Shown here one piece after another: positions 7,994 through 16,552 of a stretch of 16,785 nucleotides of DNA. The notes under the pieces are model-generated. The model ran no database searches. It was given only the letters and a program-made list of their open reading frames with translations, and was not told the DNA's origin. The DNA is from Burkholderiaceae bacterium (GTDB taxonomy: Bacteria; Pseudomonadota; Gammaproteobacteria; Burkholderiales; Burkholderiaceae_E): the NCBI GenBank assembly GCA_016710525.1, contig JADJVQ010000149.1, forward strand, positions 1 through 16,785, given 5' to 3'. Made by a program: the position numbers and the translations under genes. Within the stretch, counting starts at the first letter, position 1, and each line of letters starts with the position of its first letter.

Positions 7994-8422
7994 CTAGGCT
8001 GTCGGCAGGTACTCCCTGATCCGGCTGTCGTAGTCGCGCAGATGGTCGATGATCCAGCCCTTGACCGTGAGCAGGGCATCGGATCGTGAGAGCGGCTTGC
8101 CTTCCATCAGATCGCAGTTCATTTGCGCGTACTGTTCGAGGATTTCGGTATGTGCTTCGATATGTTCGGCAAGTTCATGCGCGGGTATGCCGATTGACTT
8201 CAGGACGCCTTCTTCGCTGTCGAAGTGGGCGCTGATCGCCGGACCGATGTGGCTGAGGATGTCGGCGAAGGATTCGGAGGCCGGTTCCGCCTTGGGGTTC
8301 TCGATCAGGCGGTTGAGTTGCGTGATCAGCGCGGCGTGCTCCCTGTCAATCGACTGCACGCCGATCAGCATCGAGGGGTCGGCATCGATCCGGAAGCTTG
8401 TGGGATGTGTGTCCGCGGGCAT
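7994..8422 (-). CDS. Bacteriohemerythrin (O2-binding)
   Basis: Single-domain di-iron O2-binding protein, 142 residues from the chosen ATG at 8422; an upstream in-frame ATG at 8509 would add 29 residues with no hemerythrin similarity. All seven iron ligands fit the canonical spacing: His29 (DREHAAL), His66 and Glu70 (AHFDSEE), His87 and His91 (EHIEAH), His127 and Asp132 (DHLRDYD). The reading frame is unbroken. It is cytoplasmic, with no signal or membrane segment, and there is no sensor or GGDEF domain. Roles known for such proteins are O2 storage, delivery or sensing. It lies about 100 bases downstream of the AraC-type gene in the same direction, so co-transcription is possible. The stop codon falls in the CTAG at the edge of the IS. 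No strong Shine-Dalgarno precedes either start. Confidence 0.93.
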   Translation of the reverse strand: MPADTHPTSFRIDADPSMLIGVQSIDREHAALITQLNRLIENPKAEPASESFADILSHIGPAISAHFDSEEGVLKSIGIPAHELAEHIEAHTEILEQYAQMNCDLMEGKPLSRSDALLTVKGWIIDHLRDYDSRIREYLPTA

Positions 8423-8521
8423 GTTGGAAATGATGGAGTCCGTTTGCTGCGCTGCATTGTATCCCTTTAGGCATAGGGATGGTTTCCCGGTCGCGATCCG
8501 TGCAGCCATCCGGCGGTGGGT

Positions 8522-9561
8522 CTAGCGGCCGGAGCGGCGGCGGTAATCGCGCGGGCCGCTGCCGGTCCAGGCGGCAAAAGCGCGGTAGAAGGCGGCGGCA
8601 TCGGCGAAGCCGAGGTCGGCGCCGATGCGGCCCAGCGGCCGGGTGGTCTTGCTCAGCCAGTCGATGGCGAGGTCGCGGCGCAGGCCGTCCTTGATGGCGC
8701 GGAAGCTCGTCCCTTCCTCTTCGAGGCGGTGCAGGGTGCGTGGCGATAGGAAGGCGCTGCGCGAGCGCCACAGCGGCGCAGTGCTCCGGCAGGGCGCGCG
8801 CAGGTGTTCGCGAACCCGCAGGCTCAGGGCGCGGTCGCGGCGGTAGAGGGTGGTGGCGCTGGCCGGCGCATCGACCAGGAAAGTTCGCAGCGCCGTCTCG
8901 TCGCGGCGTACCGGCAATGCCAGCCATTCCGCCGGAGCGCGCCTCGAGGCGGGCGCGTCGAAGGTGTAGCGGGGGGCGAAGACCAGCTCGTAATCGGCCG
9001 CGTGCAAGGGCGGCGGGTAGGGGAAAGACACTTCGTCCAGCGGCAGGGGATGGGCTACCAGCCAGGCGGCGAGGCCGTGGATCATGCGCAGCAGCCATTC
9101 GTAGGCGAAGACCCGGCCAGCGGCACCGACCGGCAGCGCCTGCTCTTCGCCGATCACGATGACGGCGGCGCGTCCGCTGCGCTGTACCTCCACGTCGAGG
9201 TCGTCGAGCACCACATGGAGGAAGCGCGCGATGCGTTCCAGCGCCTGTTCCAGCGTGGCCGCCGAGAGCGCGGCGCGGCAGAGGAATTCGAAGCTGCCGC
9301 GGCGCAGAGGGCGGGAGAAAAGCGCGAAGCCTTCATCGTCGAGGCTTCGTTGATCAGCCGGTAGAGCGCGGCATAGCGCGCGACGGGGATGCGGGCATTG
9401 CGATCGTGGAGCAGATCGGTGGCAATTTCTGCATGCTCGAGCAGCTCCTCCGGAGCCAGCCCGGCCCGCGTCACGCCGGACAGAATGCCGCTTACGAAGC
9501 CTATCGAGACTGTCGATGGGCTTCCGGTCGGCTTCCGGGAGTGCGTGCTTGATCTGGGCAT
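8522..9561 (-). CDS. AraC-family transcriptional regulator, frameshifted
   Basis: DNA-binding regulator with an N-terminal AraC_binding_2/arabinose-binding-like sensor domain and a C-terminal double helix-turn-helix. Start at 9561 (MPRSSTHS) is tentative. N-terminal text reads FVSGILSGVTRAGLAPEELLEHA and ARIPVARYAALYRLIN. A one-base shift near 9350 leads into SLDDEGFALFSRPLRRGSFEF, the family's conserved sensor segment. The HTH part shows LSPRTLHR-LEEEGTSFRAIKD and IGADLGFADAAAFYRAFAAWTG, the classical AraC second helix pair. Two slips around 8740-8795 move a short part (ALPEHCAAVALAQRL) into another frame. The span is about 346 codons, normal. It is divergent from icmF with about 100 bases between them, so icmF is the obvious candidate target; that link is inference. 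Confidence 0.87.
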
Positions 9562-9569
9562 ATTGGCGG

Positions 9570-9599
9570 ATTATGCATAGTTCACGTCGATTTGTGTCA
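9570..9599 (-). promoter_or_regulatory. Possible promoter for the AraC-type gene
   Basis: On the minus strand TGACAC (9594-9599) is followed after 18 bases by CATAAT (9570-9575), a fair sigma70-like pair in the divergent intergenic region. It would place the transcript start almost at the proposed start codon, so either the mRNA is nearly leaderless or the true start lies further downstream. Confidence 0.25.
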
Positions 9600-9661
9600 T
9601 GGCGGTCGCCGTGGCGATTGCCTATCAGCCGCCCACTGTCGCCCATACCGGAGCCGCCGCC

Positions 9662-12600
9662 ATGACCGATCTCAGCATTGCCGCCAAGCTGGTGCCCTGC
9701 TGCCGAAGCACAAGGTCCGTTTCGTCACCGCCACGTCCCTGTTCGACGGCGACGACGCCTCGATCAACATCATGCGGCGCATCCTGCAGGCGACCGGCGC
9801 CGAGGTGATCCACCTCGGCCACAACCGCTCGGTCGACGAAATCGTCAACGCGGCCTTGCAGGAAGATGCCCAGGGCATCGCGGTGTCGTCCTACCAGGGC
9901 GGCCACGTCGAGTTCTTCAAATACATGATCGACCTGCTCAAGCAGCGCGGCGGCGAGAACATCAAGGTCTTCGGCGGCGGCGGCGGTGTGATCGTGCCGA
10001 CGGAGGCGGCGGAACTGCATGCCTACGGCGTGGCCACCTCTACTCGGTGGAGGACGGCCAGACGATGGGCCTGCAGGGGATGATCAACGACATGGTGACG
10101 CGCTGCGACCTGGACATCAGCATGCGCGCGCCGCAAGAACTCAAGGCGCTGGAAGCTTCGGACCGCGGCGAGCGCCTGCGCAACCTGGCCCAAATCATCA
10201 CCGCGGCTGCGAAAACGGCGCCTGGCCGGAGAAGGCCGCGTAAGGCGCTGGCACGCGAAGGCGGCGTGGATCGCAAGTGCCGACGCTTGGCATCACCGGC
10301 ACCGGCGGCGCCGGCAAGAGTTCGCTGACCGACGAACTGATCCGCCGCTTTCGCCTCGACCAGGACGACAGCCAGAAGATTGCCGTGATTTCCATCGATC
10401 CGTCGCGCAAGCGTACCGGCGGCGCGCTGCTGGGCGACCGCATCCGCATGAACGCCATTGAGCATCCGAACATCTACATGCGCTCGCTGGCGACGCGTGA
10501 CACCGGCTCCGAAATCTCGTCGGCATTGCCCGAAGTGATCGCCGCGTGCAAGCTGGCCGGATTCGATTTCATCGTGGTCGAGACCTCCGGCATCGGGCAG
10601 GGCGACGCGGCCATCGTGCTGCTGGTCGACGTCTCGCTGTACGTCATGACGCCGGAGTTCGGCGCCGCGTCCCAACTGGAAAAGATCGACATGCTCGACT
10701 TTGCCGATTTCGTGGCCATCAACAAGTTCGACCGCAAGGGCGCCGACGATGCGCTGCGCGACGTGCGCAAGCAGTACCAGCGCAACCGCGAAAGATTTTC
10801 GGCGAACGCGCCGACCACATGCCGGTGTTCGGCACCATGGCGGCGCGCTTCAACGACGATGGCGTAACCGGGCGCTTTACCAGGCACTGTTGCCGAAGCT
10901 CGCAGAGCGCGGCCTGAAGGCCAGGGAAGCCTGCCCCGGTCAGCGTCGTCACAATCGTCGGCCGGCCACGCCATCGTCCCGTCGGAGCGCGTGGGCCACC
11001 GCCGACATCGCCGATGCGGTGCGCGGCTATCACGGACGGCTGAGCAGGCGACGTGATCGCCCGCGAGCGCCAGGCGCTGCAGACCTCCAAGGCCATGTTC
11101 GAGGCTTAAGCGGCAAGACCGTCGAACGATTTCGACGGCTGATCGCCTTGAAGGATGGCCAGCTTTCGCCCAGGCAAGAAGCTGCTGGCGATGTGGCGGA
11201 CATGCAAGCCTCGCCGGTGACGAGTACGTGGTGAAGATCCGCGACCAAGGGAAATCCGCACCGGCCTGACCACGAGACTCGCTGTCCGGCACGAAGATCC
11301 GCAAGGTCGTGCTGCCGCGCTTTCGACGACGAGGGCGAACTGCTCAATTCCTGATGCGCGAGAACGTGCCCGGCTCCTTCCCTACACCGCGGGCGTGTTT
11401 CGCCTTCAAGCGCGAGAACGAAGACCCGACCCGCATGTTCGGCGAGGGCGACGCGTTTCCGCACCAACTCGGCGTTTCAACCGGGTCTCCGAGGGATGCC
11501 GGCCAAGCGGCTGTCGACCGCTTTCGACTCGGTGACGCTGTACGGCTTCGACCCGAACGAGCGGCCGGACATCTACGGCAAGGTCGGCAATTCCGGGCGT
11601 TTCGATTGCCACGCTCGACGACCTCAAGGTGCTCTACTCGGGCTTCGATCTGTGCGAGCCGGCCACCTCGGTCTCGATGACGCATCAACGGCCCGGCGCC
11701 GATGATCCTGGCGATGTTCCTCAACGCCGCGATCGATCAGCAGGTTGGCAAGTTCCGCGAGCGACAACGGGCCGCGAGGCGACCGAAGACGAGGCGCAGA
11801 AAATCCGCGAGTGGGCGCTCGCGTCGGTGCGCGGCACCGTGCAGGCCGGACATCCTCAAGGAAGACCAGGGCCAGAACACGTGCATTTTTCGACCGAGTT
11901 CGCGCTGAAGATGATGGGCGACATCGCCGAATACTTCGTCCAACCAGATCCGCAACTTCTACTCGGTGTCGATCTCCGGCTACCACATCGCCGAAGCCGG
12001 GGCCAACCCCATCAGCCAGCTGGCCTTCACCCTGGCCAACGGCTTCACCTACGTCGAAGCCTATCTGGCGCGCGGCATGCATATCGACGACTTCGCGCCG
12101 AACCTGTCGTTTCTTCTTCAGCAACGGCATGGACCCGGAGTACGCGGTGATCGGCCGCGTCGCCCGCCGCATCTGGGCGGTGGCGATGAAGAATCGCTAT
12201 GGTGCCAGCGAGCGCTCCCAGAAACTCAAATACCACATCCAGACTTCCGGCCGTTCGCTGCATGCGCAGGAAATGGATTTCAACGACATTCGCACCACGC
12301 TGCAGGCGCTGATCGCGATTTACGACAATTGCAACTCGCTGCACACCAACGCCTACGACGAAGCGATCACCACGCCGACCGAAGAGAGCGTGCGGCGCGC
12401 CATGGCGATCCAGCTGATCATCAACCGCGAATGGGGTGTCGCGGCGGGGTGCTGGGGGCGATGGAAACCGGCTACCAGCGGCAAGATCCAGGAAGAGTCG
12501 ATGAACTACGAGCACACGAAGCACGATGGCTTTACCCGATCATCGGCGTCAACACCTTCCTCAACCCGAACGGTTCCGGGGTTGCCAGCAAGATCGAGCT

Positions 12601-12841
12601 GGCGCGCCTGACCGACGAGGAAAAAGCAATCGCAGCTCACGCGCCTGGCGGATTTCCAGGAGCGCAACCGCAAGCCAGCGGCCGATGCCTGCCCGGCCAA
12701 ACTGCGGCAAGCGGCGATCGACAACGACAACCCGTTCGCCGTGATGATGGAAGCGGTGCGCCACTGCTCGCTGGGGCAGATCTCGAACGCGCTCTACCTG
12801 GTGGGGCAGTACCGCGCAGCATGCGAAATGCTTGCGGGTAG
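9662..12841 (+). CDS. icmF: Fused isobutyryl-CoA mutase-type enzyme IcmF, frameshifted
   Basis: Cytoplasmic adenosylcobalamin enzyme interconverting isobutyryl-CoA and n-butyryl-CoA (some members act on other branched acyl-CoAs), with its G-protein chaperone fused in the middle. GGAG at 9650-9653 supports the ATG at 9662. Domains in order: B12-binding (about 9700-10080; SLFDGDDASINIMRRIL, FGGGGGVIVP), GTPase (about 10277-10900; P-loop GTGGAGKS at 10298-10321, DPSRKRTGGALLGDRIRM, ETSGIGQGD, NKFD), linker, then the mutase barrel (about 11230-12841). PGSFPYTAGVFAFKRE, visible across two slips near 11380, is the IcmF-type substrate pocket rather than that of methylmalonyl-CoA mutase. Other blocks are GKVGNSG, EDQGQNTCIFSTEF, YHIAEAGANPISQLAFTLANG and TSGRSLHAQEM. 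Shifts occur near 9697, 10036, 10225-10275 and 10790-10880, and repeatedly from 10920 to 12150. About 33 residues expected between INREWG and GGVLGAMETGYQR (near 12440) are absent, and the usual DGH base-off His is Asp at 9751-9753. The span is about 1060 codons against the usual 1090. Confidence 0.92.
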
Positions 12842-12857
12842 CGGTGTGGTTCAATAT

Positions 12858-12888
12858 TGCATTTTGAGCGATAGCCGCTCAAAATGCA
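12858..12888. promoter_or_regulatory. 13-bp palindrome before the AAA ATPase gene
   Basis: TGCATTTTGAGCG (12858-12870) and CGCTCAAAATGCA (12876-12888) are perfect complements around ATAGC. The right arm ends three bases before the ATG at 12892 and leaves no room for a Shine-Dalgarno. It starts 17 bases after the icmF stop. It could be an operator for the downstream gene or a hairpin ending icmF; there is no T tract. Confidence 0.6.
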
Positions 12889-12891
12889 GCC

Positions 12892-14063
12892 ATGTTGAAG
12901 CGCCTTTTCTCCGAAATCGACTCTGCCTGCGCCAGCAACCGGCCGCTGGTTCTGCCCGCCGCGCCAGGTGGGCAAGACCACGCTGGCCCGGCAGGTGGCG
13001 GCGGCGTGGCTGGATGCGGTTTTTCTGGATATGGAGGACGATGATCGGGCGCGCTCTTGGCGCAGCCGGCGGCCTCTTCGACGCTACCGCGATCGGCTGA
13101 GGTGATCGACGAGGTGCAGGCGTTGCCGGAGATTTTTTGCCGCGCTGCGGCCTGAGATCGATGCGGAGCGCCGTCCCGGGCGCTTTTTGCTGGGCTCGGC
13201 GAGCGGCGTTACCAGCAGTCGTCGGAGTCGCTACCAGCGGTGGCCTATCTTTGAGCTGACCTGTTCCTGATCGGTGAGATCGGCGCCGGGTTGGTAACAG
13301 TGCGGCGGGGATATCCAGTCTCTGGTTGCGCGGCGGCTTCCCGCAAAGCTTCTGGCGGCGAGCGAGGGGAATCCCTTTGGCCTGGCGGGGCGGCAGGACC
13401 TGATCAAGACTTTGCTGACACGCGATCTGCCTCAACTCGGGGTTACCATTCCGGCGGAAACCCTGCGGCGCTTCTGGCGCATGTGCGCTCATCTGCATGG
13501 CCAGCCGTTCAATGCCCTCGCAACTCGGATTGGCGTTACGGGCTGGCGCATACCACAGTGGCACGCTATCCCCGATCTGCTGGTTGATGCACTGATGCGC
13601 TGGCTCGAACTCTGGCATGCCAATGTCGGCAAGCGGCTGGTCAAGTCGCCTGCTGTTTATGTCCGCGACAGCGGCCTGCTTCACGCCTTGCTGGGCATCG
13701 CTTCGCTGGATGACTCCTGCCGGGCATCCAGCGGCCGGCCTGTCGTGGAGGGGTTCATCATCGAACAACTGATTACGCCGGTCTGCCGCCGCTTGCCACA
13801 CGGGTTCTATCGTACGGCGGCTGGAAGAGCTGGACCTGTGGTGGAAACCGGCGGCAAGCGTCGGTGTGATGACTGTTGTCCAATGCGTTGCGTCCGGCGC
13901 GCGGCTTTGGACAGCCTGCGAGGATCTTTTGGGCCTGGATCGCGCCGCGGTCAGCCTGGTGCGCGAGGGCTATCCGCTGGCGGACACGCAACAGCGGATT
14001 CCGCCGCAGCGATGTTCGCCACCCCGACCGATACCTCAAGAACGTACAAGCGATGCTGCCTGA
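12892..14063 (+). CDS. AAA-family ATPase with DUF4143-type C-terminal domain, frameshifted
   Basis: ATP-binding protein of the AAA_14/DUF4143 type, common and poorly understood in bacteria and often linked to mobile or stress loci. The start MLKRLFSEIDSA is followed by the P-loop PRQVGKTTLARQVA (about 12960-13000, after a slip) and a Walker B-like VIDEVQALPE at about 13102-13130. Sensor-like text RPGRFLLGSAS follows. The C-terminal domain reads LIKTLLTRDLPQLGV, FWRMCAHLHGQPFN, KSPAVYVRDSGLLHALLGI and VEGFIIEQLI, then a nuclease-like VETGGKR segment and SLVREGYPLAD near the end. Shifts are needed near 12955, 13060, 13135, 13200-13330, 13600, 13725 and 13790-13950. The span is about 390 codons, normal. 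The exact stop is unsure: the frame ending at 14063 overlaps the antiporter start by 11 bases. No specific function can be assigned. Confidence 0.84.
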
Positions 14064-15576
14064 ACTGGTTCTCCTGCTGATGATCTGCGTTGTGGCCCTC
14101 GGCCACGGCGCGGCGCCTGGAAGTTTCTACCCGATAGCGCTGGTGGCGGGCGGTGCTCTGCTGGGCCTGATTCCGAAGCTGCCGCAGTTTCCTTTCGACC
14201 CGCAACTGATCCCCAGTCATTGCTGCCGCCCATCCTTTCATCAGGCGGCGCTGCTGACCTCCCGGAACGATTTCAAGGCCCACATCCGTCCCATCAGCCT
14301 GCTCGCCATCGGCCTGGTGATCGCCACCACGCTCGCGGTGGGCCTCGCCCTCAAGCTGATGGTGCCCTCGGTCCCCTGGGCCGCGGCCTTCGTCCTCGGT
14401 GCCATCATTTCGCCGCCGACGCGGCGGCCACCACCATCCTGTCGCGCCCAACATCCTGCGGGCACCTGGTCACCATCCTCGAGGGCGAAAGCCTGGTCAA
14501 CGATGCCTCGGGCTGGTGATCTGGCTGCTGGCGATCGCCGCCGTGCTTACCGGCGCTTTTCCTTCGCCAATGTGACCGGGCAGTTCGCGCTGGTCTCGGC
14601 CGGCGGCGTGCTGGTCGGCATCGTCATGGCTGCGTCTCGTCGCCATCCATCGCCGCCTGGGCGACCCTTCATCGAGGTCATCACGGCCCCGACCATTCCC
14701 TACACGGCCTACATCGCGGCCGAGTCGGTCCACGTCTCCGGCGTGCTGGCCGTGGTGGCCGCCGGACTGGTGCGCGGACGTTACGCGCCGGAAGTGGTGT
14801 CGGCCGAAATGCGCATCATGGCGCGCTCGGTGTGGAACATCCTGGTGTTCATGCTGAACAGCCTGATCTTCATCCTGATCGGCATCCAGATGTCGGACGT
14901 GATGGACAATCGTCGATAAGCTCTCGAACTGCTGCTGATGGGCCTGCGATCAGCGCGGTGGCCATTCTGGTGCGCTTCGCCTGGGTGTTCCCGGTGGCCT
15001 ATCTTCCCACTGGCTCAGCGGCCGCTCGCATCGAGCAGGCGCTGAAGCCGCGCCGGCGCGAACGGCGATCATCAGTTGGTGCGGCATGCGCGGTATCGTC
15101 TGCTCTCGCCGCCGTTGGCGCTGCTGACGGTGATGCCGAACGGCCAGCCTTTCCGGCGCGCGACCTGATCATCTTCCTGACCTTCTTCGTGATCGCGACC
15201 ACCCTGGTCGGCCAGGGCCTGACGCTGGCGCTGGATTCGCAGGCCTGAAGGTGGGTTCGAATTGGCATGGCGGAAGAGCAGTTACGTTCGTTTCGGCGAT
15301 GAGCACCTCGCCGTCGCTGCAATCGACAGCCACCTGCTACTGCCGGGCACCGCCGGAAATGGGCCGACCGGCTACGCGCGGAGATTGCTGACTGCGTCGC
15401 CCTGACGGCGCTGGAGGGACTCGAGCAGACGCCGAAGGACCAAATGCTGCGCAATTGCGCCGCGTCGCGATTGAGGCGGAGCGCAAGGAGCTGATACGCC
15501 TCTGCGCGGCAAATGAAATCAGCGACGAGGATGCGCCACCAGGAGGAAATCCGGATTACCGCAGGCGCAGTTGTAG
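14053..15576 (+). CDS. CPA1-family Na+/H+ antiporter, frameshifted
   Basis: Inner-membrane cation/proton exchanger for pH and sodium homeostasis. The ATG at 14053 opens a hydrophobic helix (LPELVLLLMICVVALGHG) that starts at the end of the ATPase gene. Typical membrane segments follow: FYPIALVAGGALLGLIP, PISLLAIGLVIATTLAVGL, FALVSAGGVLVGIVMA, VSGVLAVVAAGLVRG, NILVFMLNSLIFILIGIQ and LIIFLTFFVIATTLVGQGL. Signature motifs ISPPDAAATTILSR (about 14408-14450) and EGESLVNDASG (about 14480-14515), carrying the Asp of the ion site, appear across shifts, as does GMRGIVSLAAAL near 15090. Slips lie near 14210, 14415, 14512, 14560, 14635, 14915-14950 and 15010-15120. After the last helix a cytoplasmic tail (ADRLRAEIADCVALTALEGL, RRVAIEAERKELIRL, NEISDE) runs to the TAG at 15574-15576. 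The span is about 507 codons, normal. A transport substrate other than Na+ cannot be excluded. Confidence 0.88.
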
Positions 15577-15686
15577 CGGTCGGGCAGCGGCCAGCGGCGT
15601 AGAGGCGGGGTTCAAGAGTTGGCGTTGGCGGCACGCCGGAAGAGCGACAATGCGCCGCACCACCACGTAAATGCAAGGAGACAATC
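15577..15686. promoter_or_regulatory. Intergenic gap with the ribosome binding site of the dehydrogenase
   Basis: The 110-base gap after the antiporter holds AAGGAG at 15675-15680, six bases before the ATG at 15687. No clear hairpin or sigma70 promoter was seen, so the dehydrogenase may be read through from upstream or have its own unrecognised promoter. Confidence 0.6.
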
Positions 15687-16539
15687 ATGACGATCAAGAC
15701 CGTCGGCATCATCGGCGCGGCACCATGGGCAACGGCATCGCGCAGCTTGCGCGGTGGTGGGCATCGATGCAGGCAATGCTGGACATCAACGACACGGCGG
15801 TACAGAAGGGCATCGCCACCGTTTTCGGGCAGCTCGACCGGCTGGTCGGGCGGAAGGAAAAGAGGACTGCCGAGTTAGCGCCGCCGCGATGGCACGCATC
15901 AAGGCGACGTTGCAGATGGCGGACCTGGAAGGATGCCGACATCGTGATCGAAGCGGCGACCGAGAACGAGGGCCTGAAGCTGAAGCTCCTGCGCGAAGTC
16001 GAAGCCGTGATCGGCGCCGGAACCATCATCGCCAGCAACACCTCGTCGATTTCCATCACCCAGCTCGCCGCCGCAACCGGCCGCGCCGACCGTTTCATCG
16101 GCATGCATTTTTTCAACCCGGTGCCGATGATGGCCCTGGTGGAGCTGATTCGCGGCCTGCAGACCTCGGACGAGACCCACGCCCGGGTCGAGGCGCTGGC
16201 CAAGGCGCTGGGCAAGACGCCGATCACGGTGAAGAACAATCCGGGCTTTCAGAAAGAATCGCATCTCTCTGGGTCTGATGATCAACGGCGGCGATCTTCG
16301 CCCACGCCGAAGGCCTGGCGTCAGCCGAGGAGATCGACGCCGGCATGGAAGCTGGGGTGCACCACCTGATCGGCTTGCTGGCGCTGGCCGACATGATCGG
16401 ACTGGACACCATGCTGGCGGTAATGAAGGTGTTCTACGAGGGCTTCAACGACCCCTAAGTACCGCCCGGCACCGCTGCTGAAGGAAATGGTTGCCGGGTT
16501 ACCTGGGGCGCAAGACCGCGCGGCTTCTACCAGTATTGA
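15687..16539 (+). CDS. 3-hydroxybutyryl-CoA (3-hydroxyacyl-CoA) dehydrogenase, frameshifted
   Basis: Cytoplasmic NAD(P)-dependent enzyme oxidising (S)-3-hydroxyacyl-CoA to 3-ketoacyl-CoA, in short-chain acyl-CoA and aromatic degradation pathways. A good Shine-Dalgarno fixes the ATG at 15687. The Rossmann start TIKTVGIIGA is followed by TMGNGIAQL only after restoring one lost G near 15720. ADIVIEAATENEGLKLKLL, IASNTSSISITQLAA and FIGMHFFNPVPMMALVELI follow; the catalytic His is codon 16106-16108 and its Glu partner 16142-16144. The C-terminal domain reads AEGLASAEEIDAGM-LG, LALADMIGLDTMLAVMKVFYEGFNDP and GYLGRKT...GFYQY before the TGA at 16537-16539. Other shifts lie near 15755, 15850, 15925, 16350 and 16455. 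The normally invariant NPGFVVNR block is garbled at 16240-16290. The span is 284 codons, as in the family. With icmF nearby it suggests butyrate-type acyl-CoA metabolism, though the two are not adjacent. Confidence 0.91.
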
Positions 16540-16552
16540 CGCCGGGGACGCC

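Larger units (their letters stand above)
6421..7997 (+). mobile_element. IS1380-family insertion sequence
   Basis: About 1.57 kb carrying one transposase. Proposed left end CCCGAATATTTCAC (6425-6438) and right end GTGAAATATCCG (7982-7993) are imperfect inverted repeats sharing ATATTTCAC. Both are flanked outside by CTAG (6421-6424 and 7994-7997), a plausible 4-bp target duplication. Length fits the family (about 1.6-1.7 kb). The right IR looks two bases shorter than the left, which could be a sequence error. The ends are inferred by eye; the family assignment comes from the transposase. It separates the pcr-cld operon from chromosomal-looking genes, and the right-hand CTAG includes the stop codon of the hemerythrin gene. 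Confidence 0.7.

Noticed and set aside
9662..12841. Methylmalonyl-CoA mutase
   Set aside because: The G-protein domain lies between an N-terminal B12 domain and the mutase domain, and the pocket reads FPYTAGVF. Both are features of fused IcmF and not of MCM.
12851..13801. 316-codon minus-strand open frame opposite the AAA ATPase
   Set aside because: The plus strand shows P-loop, Walker B and DUF4143-like text across shifts; the minus frame has no recognisable domain and runs into the palindrome.
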